Source: Tepidimonas sediminis (GTDB taxonomy: Bacteria > Pseudomonadota > Gammaproteobacteria > Burkholderiales > Burkholderiaceae_C). From it: 41,746 nucleotides of DNA. The notes below the pieces were generated by a model that worked only from the letters and a program-made list of their open reading frames with translations, was not told the origin of the DNA and ran no database searches. This document shows positions 30,962 through 39,613 of the stretch, piece after piece; the first letter of the stretch is position 1; every line of letters begins with the position of its first letter. The translations under genes and the position numbers were made by a program. The stretch spans positions 1 through 41,746 of the forward strand of contig NZ_VJND01000017.1 of assembly GCF_007556605.1 (NCBI RefSeq), in the 5' to 3' direction.

Positions 30962-32038
30962 ATGTTCTACCGCGAAAACGGCCAGTTCAAGACCAGCTAC
31001 CGCGACGACCAGCAGATCTTCCCGATCGCGCAGGACCGCTGGGCCATCCTCGCGCTGGTGGCGTTCGCCTTCGTCGGCGTGCCGCTGCTGGCGGACGAGT
31101 ACCTGTTCCGCGCCATCCTGATCCCGTTCCTGATCCTGTCGCTGGCAGCCATCGGGGTCAACATCCTGGTCGGTTACTGCGGCCAGATCTCGCTGGGCTC
31201 GGGCGCCTTCATGGCCGTGGGCGCCTACATGGCCTACAACGCCTTCGTGCGCATCGAGGGCATGCCGCTGATCGTCGCGCTGCTCATCGGCGGCCTGTGC
31301 GCCACGCTGGTGGGCATCGTCTTCGGCATCCCGAGCCTGCGCGTCAAGGGCCTGTACCTGGCGGTGGCGACGCTGGCGGCGCAGTTCTTCGCCGACTGGG
31401 CGTTCCTGCGCATCGGCTGGTTCACCAACCACAATCCGTCCGGCTCGGTGTCGGTGTCCAACCTCAGCGTGCTCGGCTGGCGCATCGACACGCCGGTGGA
31501 GAAGTACCTGTTCTGCCTCGGCGTGGTGGTGGTGTTCGCGCTGCTGGCCAAGAACCTGGTGCGCTCGGCGATCGGGCGCGAGTGGATGGCGATCCGCGAC
31601 ATGGACGTGGCCGCCGCGGTGATCGGCATCCGCCCGGTCTACGCCAAGCTGTCGGCGTTTGCGGTCAGCTCCTTCATCGTCGGCGTGGCCGGCGCGCTGT
31701 GGGGCTTCGTGCACCTCGGCTCGTGGGAGCCGGCGGCGTTCTCGATCGACCGCTCGTTCCAGCTGCTGTTCATGGTCATCATCGGGGGGCTCGGCTCCAT
31801 CATGGGCAGCTTCTTCGGCGCGGCCTTCATCGTCGTGCTGCCGATCTTCCTCAACCAGTTCCTGCCGTGGCTCGGCGGTCTGTTCGGCCTGAGCGTCTCC
31901 ACCGCCGCCGTCAGCCACACCGAGTACATGATCTTCGGCGCGCTCATCGTCTGGTTCCTGATCGTCGAGCCCCACGGTCTGGCCAAGCTGTGGAGCATCG
32001 GCAAGCAGAAGCTGCGCATCTGGCCGTTCCCGCACTGA
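30962..32038 (+). CDS. livM: Branched-chain-type ABC transporter permease (LivM type)
   Basis: A 358-residue permease that pairs with LivH. After a hydrophilic N-terminus (FKTSYRDDQQIFP), typical of these carboxylate-linked systems, come hydrophobic segments with GYCGQISLGSGAFMAVGAY, GLYLAVATLAAQFF, MDVAAAVIGIRP (EAA-like loop) and GGLGSIMGSFFGAAFI. Preceded by GAGGGAGG. 49 bp separate it from the binding-protein gene. Confidence 0.92.
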   Translation: MFYRENGQFKTSYRDDQQIFPIAQDRWAILALVAFAFVGVPLLADEYLFRAILIPFLILSLAAIGVNILVGYCGQISLGSGAFMAVGAYMAYNAFVRIEGMPLIVALLIGGLCATLVGIVFGIPSLRVKGLYLAVATLAAQFFADWAFLRIGWFTNHNPSGSVSVSNLSVLGWRIDTPVEKYLFCLGVVVVFALLAKNLVRSAIGREWMAIRDMDVAAAVIGIRPVYAKLSAFAVSSFIVGVAGALWGFVHLGSWEPAAFSIDRSFQLLFMVIIGGLGSIMGSFFGAAFIVVLPIFLNQFLPWLGGLFGLSVSTAAVSHTEYMIFGALIVWFLIVEPHGLAKLWSIGKQKLRIWPFPH

Positions 32039-32087
32039 CGCCCCCCGTCGCTTTCCCACCCGTGCTTCAACCCGAAGGAGACACACC

Positions 32088-33425
32088 ATGAAGCCTCGCT
32101 CGACCCTGCTGGCCACCGCCGTGGCCGCCGCCACCCTGGCCTCCGTGCTGACAGGCACCGCGGCCCACGCCCAGGCCAAGGAACAGTTCTTCCCCGTGCT
32201 GGTGTACCGCACCGGCGCCTACGCGCCCAACGGCACGCCGTGGGCCAACGGCTTCATCGACTACCTCAAGCTCACCAACGCGCGCGGCGGCATCAACGGC
32301 GTCAAGGTCATCTGGGAGGAATGCGAATTCGGCTACGCCACCGACCGCGGCGTGGAGTGCTACGAACGTCTCAAGGGCAAGAACGGCGGCGCCTCGATGT
32401 TCCAGCCGCTGTCCACCGGCGTGACCTTCGCGCTGACCGAGAAAGCCCCGGTGGACAAGATCCCGCTCATCACCGCCGGCTACGGCCGCAGCGAATCGCA
32501 GGACGGCGGCGTCTTCAAGTGGAACTTCCCGCTCGCCGGCACCTACTGGGTCGCCGCCGACGTGCTGATCCAGCACATCGCCAAGCAGGAGGGCGGCTTC
32601 GACAAGCTCAAGGGCAAGAAGATCGCGCTGGTCTACCACGACAGCCCGTTCGGCAAGGAGCCGATCCCGCTGCTGCAGGAGCGCGCCACCATGCACGGCT
32701 TCCAGCTCAGCCTGCTGCCGGTGGCGCACCCTGGCGTGGAACAGAAGTCCACCTGGCTGCAGATCCGCCAACAGCGCCCCGACTACGTGCTGCTGTGGGG
32801 CTGGGGCGTGATGAACTCCACCGCCATCAAGGAGGCGCAGGCGGTGGGCTACCCGCGTGAGAAGATGTACGGCGTCTGGTGGGCCGGCGCGGAGCCGGAC
32901 GTCAAGGACGTCGGTGCGGGCGCCAAGGGCTACAACGCCGTCACGATGCAGCACGGCGCCGAGCCCAACGCCGCGTTCATCAAGGAGATCCTCGACAAGG
33001 TGCACGCCAAGGGACAAGGCACCGGCCCGAAGGAGGAGGTCGGCCAGGTGCTGTACGTGCGCGGCGCCATCAGCGCCATGCTGGCGGTGGAGGGCGTGCG
33101 TCGCGCCCAAGAGCGCTTCGGCAAGGGCAAGGTCATGACCGGCGAGCAGGTGCGCTGGGGTCTGGAAAACCTCGAGCTGACCCAGGCCAAGCTCGACGCG
33201 CTCGGCTTCAAGGGCGTCATGCGGCCCATCTCCACCACCTGCCAGGATCACATGGGCGCCGCCTGGGCGCGCATCCACACCTGGGACGGCAGCAAGTGGC
33301 AGTTCACCAGCGACTGGTACCAGGCCGACGAGCAGATCATCAAGCCGATGGTGCGTGCCGCGGCCGACAAGTACGCGGCCGAGAAAAAGATCCAGCGCCG
33401 CACCCCGCAGGACTGCCAATCCTGA
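32088..33425 (+). CDS. Periplasmic substrate-binding protein of the Liv-type transporter
   Basis: A 445-residue type I periplasmic binding protein. The signal peptide runs to about Ala28 (cleavage AHA/QAK). The mature N-terminus FFPVLVYRTGAYAPNGTPWA binds ligand in the first lobe; KVIWEECEFGYATDRGVECYERLK and GVTFALTEKAPVDKIPLITAG follow. It is longer than LivJ/LivK (about 370) and close to binding proteins linked to acyl-CoA ligases, so an aromatic or other organic acid is a plausible ligand (inference). The strong ribosome-binding site AAGGAG lies 7-8 nt before the ATG. Confidence 0.9.
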   Translation: MKPRSTLLATAVAAATLASVLTGTAAHAQAKEQFFPVLVYRTGAYAPNGTPWANGFIDYLKLTNARGGINGVKVIWEECEFGYATDRGVECYERLKGKNGGASMFQPLSTGVTFALTEKAPVDKIPLITAGYGRSESQDGGVFKWNFPLAGTYWVAADVLIQHIAKQEGGFDKLKGKKIALVYHDSPFGKEPIPLLQERATMHGFQLSLLPVAHPGVEQKSTWLQIRQQRPDYVLLWGWGVMNSTAIKEAQAVGYPREKMYGVWWAGAEPDVKDVGAGAKGYNAVTMQHGAEPNAAFIKEILDKVHAKGQGTGPKEEVGQVLYVRGAISAMLAVEGVRRAQERFGKGKVMTGEQVRWGLENLELTQAKLDALGFKGVMRPISTTCQDHMGAAWARIHTWDGSKWQFTSDWYQADEQIIKPMVRAAADKYAAEKKIQRRTPQDCQS

Positions 33426-33474
33426 CCGCCTGAGTCGGGCGCGCGCAGCCGGCGGACACACCGCCGCTGCCGCC

Positions 33475-33495
33475 GGCGCGGGCCCAGCCCGCGCC
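33475..33495 (+). other. Intercistronic hairpin after the binding-protein gene
   Basis: A perfect 9-bp stem GGCGCGGGC-CCA-GCCCGCGCC, 50 nt after the binding-protein stop codon. No T-tract. Such structures often protect the 3' end of abundant binding-protein mRNA or reduce downstream transcription. Confidence 0.5.
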
Positions 33496-33528
33496 GCCAG
33501 CCGCCAGCGCCCCCGCCGGGGCCCTGAC

Positions 33529-33546
33529 GGGTGGCGGCCGCCACCC
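33529..33546 (+). repeat. 18-bp perfect palindrome upstream of LivF-type gene
   Basis: GGGTGGCGGCCGCCACCC is self-complementary over its whole length, 19 bp before the LivF start codon and just before the GAGG ribosome-binding region. It could form a second hairpin or be a protein site. Confidence 0.45.
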
Positions 33547-33565
33547 CATCGTTCGAGGTTTACCC

Positions 33566-34375
33566 ATGACGACACCCGCCCCCGTCCTCACCGTCAACGG
33601 CATCGAGGTCATCTACAACCACGTCATCCTCGTGCTCAAGGGCGTCTCGCTGCAGCTGGCCGAGGGCCAGATCGCCGCCATCCTGGGCGGCAACGGCGCC
33701 GGCAAGACCACCACCCTGCGCGCCATCTCCAACCTGCTCAAGGGCGAGCGCGGCGAGGTCACCAAGGGCTCGATCGAGCTGCGCGGCGAGCGCATCGAAA
33801 ACCTCACGCCCGCCGACCTCGTCAAGCGCGGCGTGGTGCAGGTGATGGAGGGGCGGCACTGCTTCGCCCACCTGACGATCGAGGAAAACCTGCTGACCGG
33901 CGCCTACACGCGCAAGGACAAGGGCGAGATCGCCGCCAACCTGGAGAAGGTCTACACCTACTTCCCGCGCCTGAAGACGCGCCGCACCAGCCAGGCCGCC
34001 TACACCTCCGGCGGCGAGCAGCAGATGTGCGCGATCGGCCGCGCGCTGATGGCCAACCCCAGCGTCGTGCTGCTGGACGAGCCCTCCATGGGCCTGGCGC
34101 CGCAGATCGTCGAGGAGGTGTTCGAGATCGTCAAGGACCTGAACCAGAAGGAAAAGGTCAGCTTCCTGATCGCCGAGCAGAACACCAACATGGCGCTGCG
34201 CTACGCCAACTACGGCTACATCATGGAGTCCGGCCGCATCGTGATGGACGGCGCCGCCGAGGACCTGCGCAACAACGAGGACGTCAAGGAGTTCTACCTC
34301 GGCATGGGCGGTGGACAGCGCAAGAGCTTTCGTGACGTCAAGAGCTACAAGCGCCGCAAGCGCTGGCTGGCCTGA
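33566..34375 (+). CDS. livF: Branched-chain-type ABC transporter ATPase (LivF type)
   Basis: A 269-residue ATPase. Walker A is [10 protein letters not shown], the signature TSGGEQQMCAIGRAL, Walker B VVLLDEPSMGLAPQ and H-loop IAEQNTNMAL. The DVKEFYLGMGGGQRKSFRDVKSYKRRKRWL tail is longer and more basic than in E. coli LivF. It completes the five-part transporter. Separated from the binding-protein gene by 140 bp holding two strong inverted repeats; followed 50 bp later by the PaaK-like gene. Confidence 0.9.
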   Translation: MTTPAPVLTVNGIEVIYNHVILVLKGVSLQLAEGQIAAILGGNGAGKTTTLRAISNLLKGERGEVTKGSIELRGERIENLTPADLVKRGVVQVMEGRHCFAHLTIEENLLTGAYTRKDKGEIAANLEKVYTYFPRLKTRRTSQAAYTSGGEQQMCAIGRALMANPSVVLLDEPSMGLAPQIVEEVFEIVKDLNQKEKVSFLIAEQNTNMALRYANYGYIMESGRIVMDGAAEDLRNNEDVKEFYLGMGGGQRKSFRDVKSYKRRKRWLA

Positions 34376-34425
34376 GCGTCGCCGTCCGCCCCCTCCGTCC
34401 GCCGTCACCGCCATCCCGAACGCCC

Positions 34426-35694
34426 ATGCCCACCCATCTCGACGCCCTGGAAACCCGCGCCCCCGCGGAGCGCGAAGCCGCCCTGCTGGCCGCCCTGCCT
34501 GACCTGATCACCCACGCCAAGCAAGCCGGCGGCTTCTGGGCCGGGCAGCTCGCCGACGTGGACCCGTCCACGGTCACGACGCGCGCGGCGCTGGCCCGTC
34601 TGCCGGTGCTGCGCAAGCACGAGCTGATGGAGCGCCAGCAGGCCAGCCGCGCAGCCGGTGGCGACCCTTTCGCCGGCTTGGCCACGGTTGGCTGGCGCGG
34701 CCTGCTGCACGCACGCGGGGCGCGCCGCGTCTACCAGTCACCCGGGCCGATCTACGAGCCCGAGGGTGACGCCCCCGACTACTGGCGCACCGCGCGCGCG
34801 CTGGTGGCGGCGGGTTTCGAGCCCGGCGACCTGATCCACAACGCCTTCAGCTACCACCTGACCCCTGGCGCCTGGATGATGGAGGCCGGGGCGCAGACGC
34901 TGGGCTGCACGGTGTTTCCGGGGGGCGTCGGCAACACCGAGCAGCAGCTCGCCGCCATCATGGACCTCAAACCGGTGGGCTACTGCGGCACCCCCAGCTT
35001 CCTGCGCATCCTCGTCGAGAAGGCCGAGGCTGCCGGCATGCGGCTGCCGATCCGCAAGGCGCTCGTCTCCGGCGAAGCCTTCCCACCCAGCCTGCGCGAC
35101 TGGCTGCGCGAGCGCGGCATCGAGGGCTTCCAGGCCTACGCCACCGCCGACGCCGGCCTGATCGCCTACGAGACCCCGGCGCGCGAGGGCCTGGTGCTGG
35201 ATGAGGGCGTGCTGCTGGAGATCGTGCGGCCCGGCACCGGCGACCCCGTGCCCGACGGCGAGGTCGGCGAGGTCGTCGTCACCGTCTTCAACCGCGCCTA
35301 CCCGCTGATCCGCTTCGGCACCGGTGACCTCTCGGCGGTGCTGCCCGGCACGTGTCCCACCGGACGCACCAACGTTCGCATCCGTGGCTGGCTGGGACGC
35401 GCCGACCAGACCACCAAGGTCAAGGGGATGTTCGTGCACCCCTCGCAGGTGGCCGAGGTGGTGCGCCGCCACCCGCCGGTGCTGCGCGCGCGCCTGGTGG
35501 TCAGCGGCCGCATGGCCGACGACCGCATGACGCTGCGCGCCGAGACCGCCTCCCCCGACGACGCGGCGCTGCGCGCGGCGCTGGCGGAGACGCTGCGCGA
35601 CGTCACCAAGCTGCGCGGCGAGGTCGAACTGGTGCCGGCCGGCACGCTGCCCAACGACGGCAAGGTCATCGAGGACGCGCGCGCCTACGATTGA
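34426..35694 (+). CDS. PaaK-like AMP-binding protein (phenylacetate-CoA ligase family)
   Basis: A 422-residue ANL-superfamily protein similar in layout to phenylacetate-CoA ligase: KHELMERQQASRAAGGDPF, GDLIHNAFSYHLTPGAWMMEAGAQTLG, PVGYCGTPSFLRILVEKAE, KALVSGEAFPPSLRDWL, AYATADAGLIAYE, LIRFGTGDLSAV, GRADQTTKVKGMFVHPSQV and a terminal LPNDGKVIEDAR. The P-loop SSGTTGKP usual in PaaK is replaced by YQSPGPIYEPEG, so phosphate handling must differ or activity be reduced. Last gene of the Liv-type operon; probably acts on the transported acid or a downstream product. Confidence 0.82.
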   Translation: MPTHLDALETRAPAEREAALLAALPDLITHAKQAGGFWAGQLADVDPSTVTTRAALARLPVLRKHELMERQQASRAAGGDPFAGLATVGWRGLLHARGARRVYQSPGPIYEPEGDAPDYWRTARALVAAGFEPGDLIHNAFSYHLTPGAWMMEAGAQTLGCTVFPGGVGNTEQQLAAIMDLKPVGYCGTPSFLRILVEKAEAAGMRLPIRKALVSGEAFPPSLRDWLRERGIEGFQAYATADAGLIAYETPAREGLVLDEGVLLEIVRPGTGDPVPDGEVGEVVVTVFNRAYPLIRFGTGDLSAVLPGTCPTGRTNVRIRGWLGRADQTTKVKGMFVHPSQVAEVVRRHPPVLRARLVVSGRMADDRMTLRAETASPDDAALRAALAETLRDVTKLRGEVELVPAGTLPNDGKVIEDARAYD

Positions 35695-35780
35695 GGACCA
35701 CGGGTTTGTGCGGGGGGCCGCCGCGGCGCGCTGCGCTACCATCGTGGCCACCGTCAAACTGGATTCATCGGAGTCACGTC

Positions 35781-36767
35781 ATGTCCAAGAAGCTCTGGTC
35801 GCTGGCGCTGGCGCTCACCGTCAGCGGCGCCGCGCTGGCCTTCCCCACCAAGCCCATCACCATCGTCGTGCCGTTCGCCGCCGGCGGCCCCACCGACACG
35901 GTGGCGCGCCAGCTGGCCGAGGCGATGCGCAAGCACCTCGACAACGCCACCATCGTCATCGACAACGCCGCCGGTGCCGGCGGCACGATCGGGGCCAACA
36001 AGGTCGCGCGCGCCCCCGCCGACGGCCACACCCTGCTGGTCTGGCACATCGGGATGGCGGCCTCGCCGGCGCTGTACCGCAAGCTGCCGTTCAAGCCGCT
36101 GGAGGATTTCGAGTATCTCGGCATCATCAATGACGTGCCGATGACCCTGGTGGGCAAACCGCAGCTGCCGGCCAACACCTACCGCGACTTCGAGAACTAC
36201 ATTCGCGCCAACCAGGGCAAGCTCAACCTCGGCCACGCCGGGCTGGGCTCGGCCTCGCACATCTGCGGCCTGATGTGGCAATACGCCGTCAAGCTCGACA
36301 AGTCGATGGCCACCATTGCCTACCGCGGCACCGCCCCAGCGATGAACGACCTCATCGCCGGCACCATCGACGTCATGTGTGACCAGACCACCAACACCAC
36401 GCAGCAGATCGAGGCCGGCCGCATCAAGGCGTTTGCCGTCACCACCGCCAAGCCCCTGTCCGATCACCCGCTGCTGAAGCACTACCCGACGCTGCAGGAG
36501 ATGGGCCTGAAGGACTTCAACCTGACCATCTGGCACGGCCTGTACGCGCCCAAGGGCACACCCGCGCCGGTGCTGCAGAAGCTCAACCAGGCCCTGCGCG
36601 CGGCGCTCAAGGATCCGGCCTTCATCAAGAAGCAGGCGGAGCTCGGCGCCCTCGTGGCCAGCGAGCGCGACAAACGCGTCACGCCGGAAGGCCACAAGGC
36701 CTTCGTCGCCGCCGAGATCGCCAAGCTCAAAGCGGTCATCGACGCCGCGGGTCAGTACGCCGACTGA
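35781..36767 (+). CDS. TctC/Bug-family tripartite tricarboxylate transporter receptor
   Basis: A 328-residue periplasmic binding protein. The signal peptide ends at about Ala20 (ALA/FPTKP), followed by the family start KPITIVVPFAAGGPTDTVAR. NAAGAGGTIGANKVARAPADGHTLL, PMTLVGKPQLPANTYRDFENYI, GLGSASHICGLMW, AYRGTAPAMNDLIAGTIDVMCD and WHGLYAPKGTPAPVLQKLN are Bug hallmarks. No TctA or TctB permease gene is near, as is common for the many orphan Bug receptors of Burkholderiales. GGAG lies 10 nt before the ATG. It may be transcribed separately; a TACCAT hexamer (35737-35742) is a weak -10 candidate. Confidence 0.9.
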   Translation: MSKKLWSLALALTVSGAALAFPTKPITIVVPFAAGGPTDTVARQLAEAMRKHLDNATIVIDNAAGAGGTIGANKVARAPADGHTLLVWHIGMAASPALYRKLPFKPLEDFEYLGIINDVPMTLVGKPQLPANTYRDFENYIRANQGKLNLGHAGLGSASHICGLMWQYAVKLDKSMATIAYRGTAPAMNDLIAGTIDVMCDQTTNTTQQIEAGRIKAFAVTTAKPLSDHPLLKHYPTLQEMGLKDFNLTIWHGLYAPKGTPAPVLQKLNQALRAALKDPAFIKKQAELGALVASERDKRVTPEGHKAFVAAEIAKLKAVIDAAGQYAD

Positions 36768-36779
36768 CCCAGCGCGCCG

Positions 36780-37109
36780 TCAGACGCCCCAGACAATCTC
36801 GCAGCCCTCGTGCTGGCAGCGCTGCAGCATGTCGATGAACGGGGCGACGCGCACACGCAGTGGCACGCGCTCTTGCGGCGGCTCGAGCGGTTCCTCGCCG
36901 CGGGCGCGCGCCTCCTCGCGCTGGTGCGCCTCCTCGGCCTCCTCGGCCGCCACGGCGGCGCGCAACGCCTCGATCGCCGCCGGGATCTGCTCCGGCAACA
37001 CGATCCCCGGCGCCTGCGGGTCCTTGCCCAGGATCTCCAGCACGCGCCGGCCATTCGGCTCCAGCATCACGACGTCGGCCGTGGCCTTGGACTTGAAACG
37101 GTACAGCAT
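36780..37109 (-). CDS. DUF1840 family protein
   Basis: A 109-residue small cytosolic protein. It begins MLYRFKSKATADVVMLEPNG and has RVLEILGKDP, PEQIPAAIEALRAAVAAEE and a C-terminal VRVAPFIDMLQRCQHEG, the pattern of DUF1840 proteins widespread in betaproteobacteria. The middle is Glu/Ala/Arg-rich and probably helical. AGGAGG 8 nt before the ATG decides the start. Function unknown. It converges with the TctC gene (12 bp gap). Confidence 0.82.
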   Translation of the reverse strand: MLYRFKSKATADVVMLEPNGRRVLEILGKDPQAPGIVLPEQIPAAIEALRAAVAAEEAEEAHQREEARARGEEPLEPPQERVPLRVRVAPFIDMLQRCQHEGCEIVWGV

Positions 37110-37185
37110 CGCGCAATCCTCCTGAGGCAGTCGGCCATGCGGCCATCTTAGGCGCAAGGCGCGCCGGACACAAGGGCGCCGGCGG

Positions 37186-38763
37186 TCACGCCGGCCGCTC
37201 GGCCAGCGCCGCCGCCGCCAGGTTGCGCAGCGCCCGCAGCAGGTGCCGCTCCACCCCACCCAGCGCCGGCAGGACGATGCCCGGGCCATCCAGGTGCAGC
37301 CAACCCAGCCACTGCTCGCCACGCCAAAGCGGCAGCATGATCATCGACGTGCGCGCCGCGCACGCCGCCTGGTACCAGGCCGGCAGCCGCGCCTGAATCT
37401 TGGCCGCGCCGACATCCTCCAGCCAGCTGTCGCGCCGCAAGCGTCCCAGCGCCGGCAGCAGCTCCCCCGACTCCAACGTCTGGCCGTTGAGCGCAACGCG
37501 GTACTGGGACGCCACCGCCGCCGCACCGGGCCCGAGCCACAGCCGTGCCACCGCCTGCGCCCCGGCCCCGGGCGTGACCAGCCAGACGCGCTGCGCCCGA
37601 AGCGCACGCAGCAGCGTCTCCAAGACCAGCTCGAGACGCTCCGGCCCGGACAGGTCATCGAGCAGCGCCGCCGTCGCGTCGTACAGCCCCTGGGCAAGCA
37701 GCAACGCCGCCGGCTCCTCGTCGGCCACCGCCTCGCGCGGCCCGTGCGCAGCGCTGGCGGCCTCGGCCGACGCACCGTCCGGGGCACGCGCCGGGCCAGG
37801 CACCGGACGGCGCGGATCGTCCTGCCCCTCGGTCAGCCAAGCCCGCCACAGCGGCCCGTTGAGCCGACCGCGCAGGCCGACCGCCTCGAGCAACATGGCG
37901 AAGCGACCGCGCGCTTCCCGCGCCGCCTCGGCCACCTCCTCCGGCGTCTTCTCCACGAGGTGGGCATAGCGCCGCGCGCAGCGCTCGAACGCCTCCCCAT
38001 GACCGCTGACCACCCCCTGCAGCCAGGCGTCGGCCAGGTCCGTGCCCGCCGCCGCCACCCAGCGCACCCACTCCAGGCGATCCGGCGGTGTGCGCGCCGG
38101 CACCGGCCCGCCGGGCCGCTCCATGGTGCGCTGCAGCTCCTGGGGAAACCCCCACTGGCGCGCCACCGCCAGCGCCAGCTCGTCGTAGCGCACGCCGAGG
38201 TGGCGCAGCACCGCAGCCTGCTCGCGCGCCGGATCCCCCTGCGCCTCGGCCTGCACCCGCTCGGCCACCTCCGGGAAGAAGCGCACCATCAGCATGCGCC
38301 CGAACCCTTGGAACAGCGCCGCCAGAAAGATGCGCTCGCGCTCGGCACCCTGGCCATGCAGCTCGGCCGCCAGATGCGCGGCCAGCAGCGCGTGGGCAAA
38401 CGCCTCGCGCAGTCGGTCGGCCTGGGCCGCGTTGTCCCAATGCTCCAGCAGCATCAGGCTCGCCGCGATCCCTTTGACGGTCGACAGCCCCAGCAGGCTG
38501 ATGGCACGCGACACGGTCGCCACACCACCGCGATGTGCCACGTGGGGCGCCGCGTTGACCCAGCGCAGCAGCTTCTGCGTCAGGCCGACGTCCTGCAGGA
38601 TTTCGTCGGCCAGGTGGTGCAGATTCTCGAGCTCGCTGTCGGCCAGCAGCTGCACGCGCCGCACCTGCGCCGACAGCGCCGGGAAGTCGGCGTCGGCGCC
38701 GATGCGGGCCAGCAGCGCCGCCAACCGCTCCCCCGCCCCGTGGCCCGCCGGTATCGCGACCAT
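37186..38763 (-). CDS. HDOD-domain signalling protein with C-terminal GAF-like region
   Basis: A 525-residue soluble protein. The N-terminal HDOD domain (about residues 10-220) shows VRRVQLLADSELENLHHLADEI, LTQKLLRWVNAAPH, TVSRAISLLGLSTVKGIAASL and a later YDELALAVARQWGFP. HDOD domains are non-catalytic relatives of HD phosphohydrolases that scaffold signalling. The C-terminal part (LLLAQGLYDATAALLDDL...LVLETLLRAL...MIMLPLWRGEQWLGWLHLDG) looks like a GAF domain. The start is the ATG 5 nt after the MinD-like stop; another ATG 6 codons upstream overlaps that gene. Third gene of a GGDEF/MinD-like/HDOD run. Confidence 0.85.
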   Translation of the reverse strand: MVAIPAGHGAGERLAALLARIGADADFPALSAQVRRVQLLADSELENLHHLADEILQDVGLTQKLLRWVNAAPHVAHRGGVATVSRAISLLGLSTVKGIAASLMLLEHWDNAAQADRLREAFAHALLAAHLAAELHGQGAERERIFLAALFQGFGRMLMVRFFPEVAERVQAEAQGDPAREQAAVLRHLGVRYDELALAVARQWGFPQELQRTMERPGGPVPARTPPDRLEWVRWVAAAGTDLADAWLQGVVSGHGEAFERCARRYAHLVEKTPEEVAEAAREARGRFAMLLEAVGLRGRLNGPLWRAWLTEGQDDPRRPVPGPARAPDGASAEAASAAHGPREAVADEEPAALLLAQGLYDATAALLDDLSGPERLELVLETLLRALRAQRVWLVTPGAGAQAVARLWLGPGAAAVASQYRVALNGQTLESGELLPALGRLRRDSWLEDVGAAKIQARLPAWYQAACAARTSMIMLPLWRGEQWLGWLHLDGPGIVLPALGGVERHLLRALRNLAAAALAERPA

Positions 38764-38767
38764 CGGG

Positions 38768-39613
38768 TCAGGACGCGGCATGGGCGCGCAGCACCGTGTC
38801 CACCAACCGGCCGGCGATCTGTCCAACCGCCAACGCCGCCGGACACCCCGGCGTGTGCACCAGCAGCAGCTGGCGCCGCATCACGGCCTCCTTGACCGCG
38901 GGGTCGACCGGGATGTCCCCCATGTGCACCAGCCGCACCCCGCCGCCCGGCCCCGCCCCGACGAAGCGGTTCAGCACCGTCTGCAGCTGCTGCGTGATCG
39001 CGCGCCCGTCGCCCGGACGGGCCGCCTGGTTGACGACCAGGCGGATCAACTGGCGCTGCTGCTGGGTGGCCAGCACCTTGATCGTCGCGTACGCGTCGGT
39101 CAGCGAGGTCGGCTCCGGCGTGGCCACCAGCAGCACCTCGCTGGCCAAGGACAGCGCAAACAGCACCACGTCCGAAATGCCGGCGCCGGTGTCGAGCAGC
39201 ACCACGTCGTAGCGCGGCACCACCTCGCCGATCAGGCGCAGAAAATCCTCCCGCACCTCCGGCGTCAGGCGCGAATACTCCACCATGCCCGAGCCGGCCA
39301 GCAGCACGCTGAAGCCGCCCGGCGCGGCCACGATGGCCTCCTCCAGCGTGCACTTGCCCGTGAAGACGTCGTGCAGCGTCAACTTGGGATAGAGGTTGAG
39401 CACGACGTCGAGGTTGGCCAGCCCGAGGTCGGCATCCAGCACCAGCACGCGCAGACCGCGCCGCGTCAAGGCCGCGGCAAGGTTGGCGGACAGGAACGTC
39501 TTGCCCACGCCACCCTTGCCGCTCGTGATGGCGATCACCTTGCCCTTGGCGGGGTGCAGCACCACCCCGCCTGGAGGCGTGGCTGGACGGGATGCGGAAT
39601 CGGTAGCGGTCAT
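38768..39613 (-). CDS. MinD/FlhG-like ATPase
   Basis: A 281-residue deviant Walker A (KGGVGKT, residues 33-39) ATPase of the MinD/ParA group. VLVLDADLGLANLDVVLNLYP and VLLDTGAGISDVVLFALSLASEVLLVATPEPTSLTDAYATIKVL match FlhG/FleN/YlxH proteins, which set flagellar number and polarity. The DQAxxLR activation helix of FlhG is missing from its N-terminus, and no membrane-targeting helix is obvious at the C-terminus. No flagellar gene lies in the window, so the role may instead be in placing a signalling complex. ATGA overlap with the GGDEF gene upstream (39610-39613). Confidence 0.85.
   Translation of the reverse strand: MTATDSASRPATPPGGVVLHPAKGKVIAITSGKGGVGKTFLSANLAAALTRRGLRVLVLDADLGLANLDVVLNLYPKLTLHDVFTGKCTLEEAIVAAPGGFSVLLAGSGMVEYSRLTPEVREDFLRLIGEVVPRYDVVLLDTGAGISDVVLFALSLASEVLLVATPEPTSLTDAYATIKVLATQQQRQLIRLVVNQAARPGDGRAITQQLQTVLNRFVGAGPGGGVRLVHMGDIPVDPAVKEAVMRRQLLLVHTPGCPAALAVGQIAGRLVDTVLRAHAAS

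Noticed and set aside
35781..36767. A complete tripartite tricarboxylate transporter
   Set aside because: Only the TctC-type receptor is present; no TctA or TctB membrane genes occur in the window.
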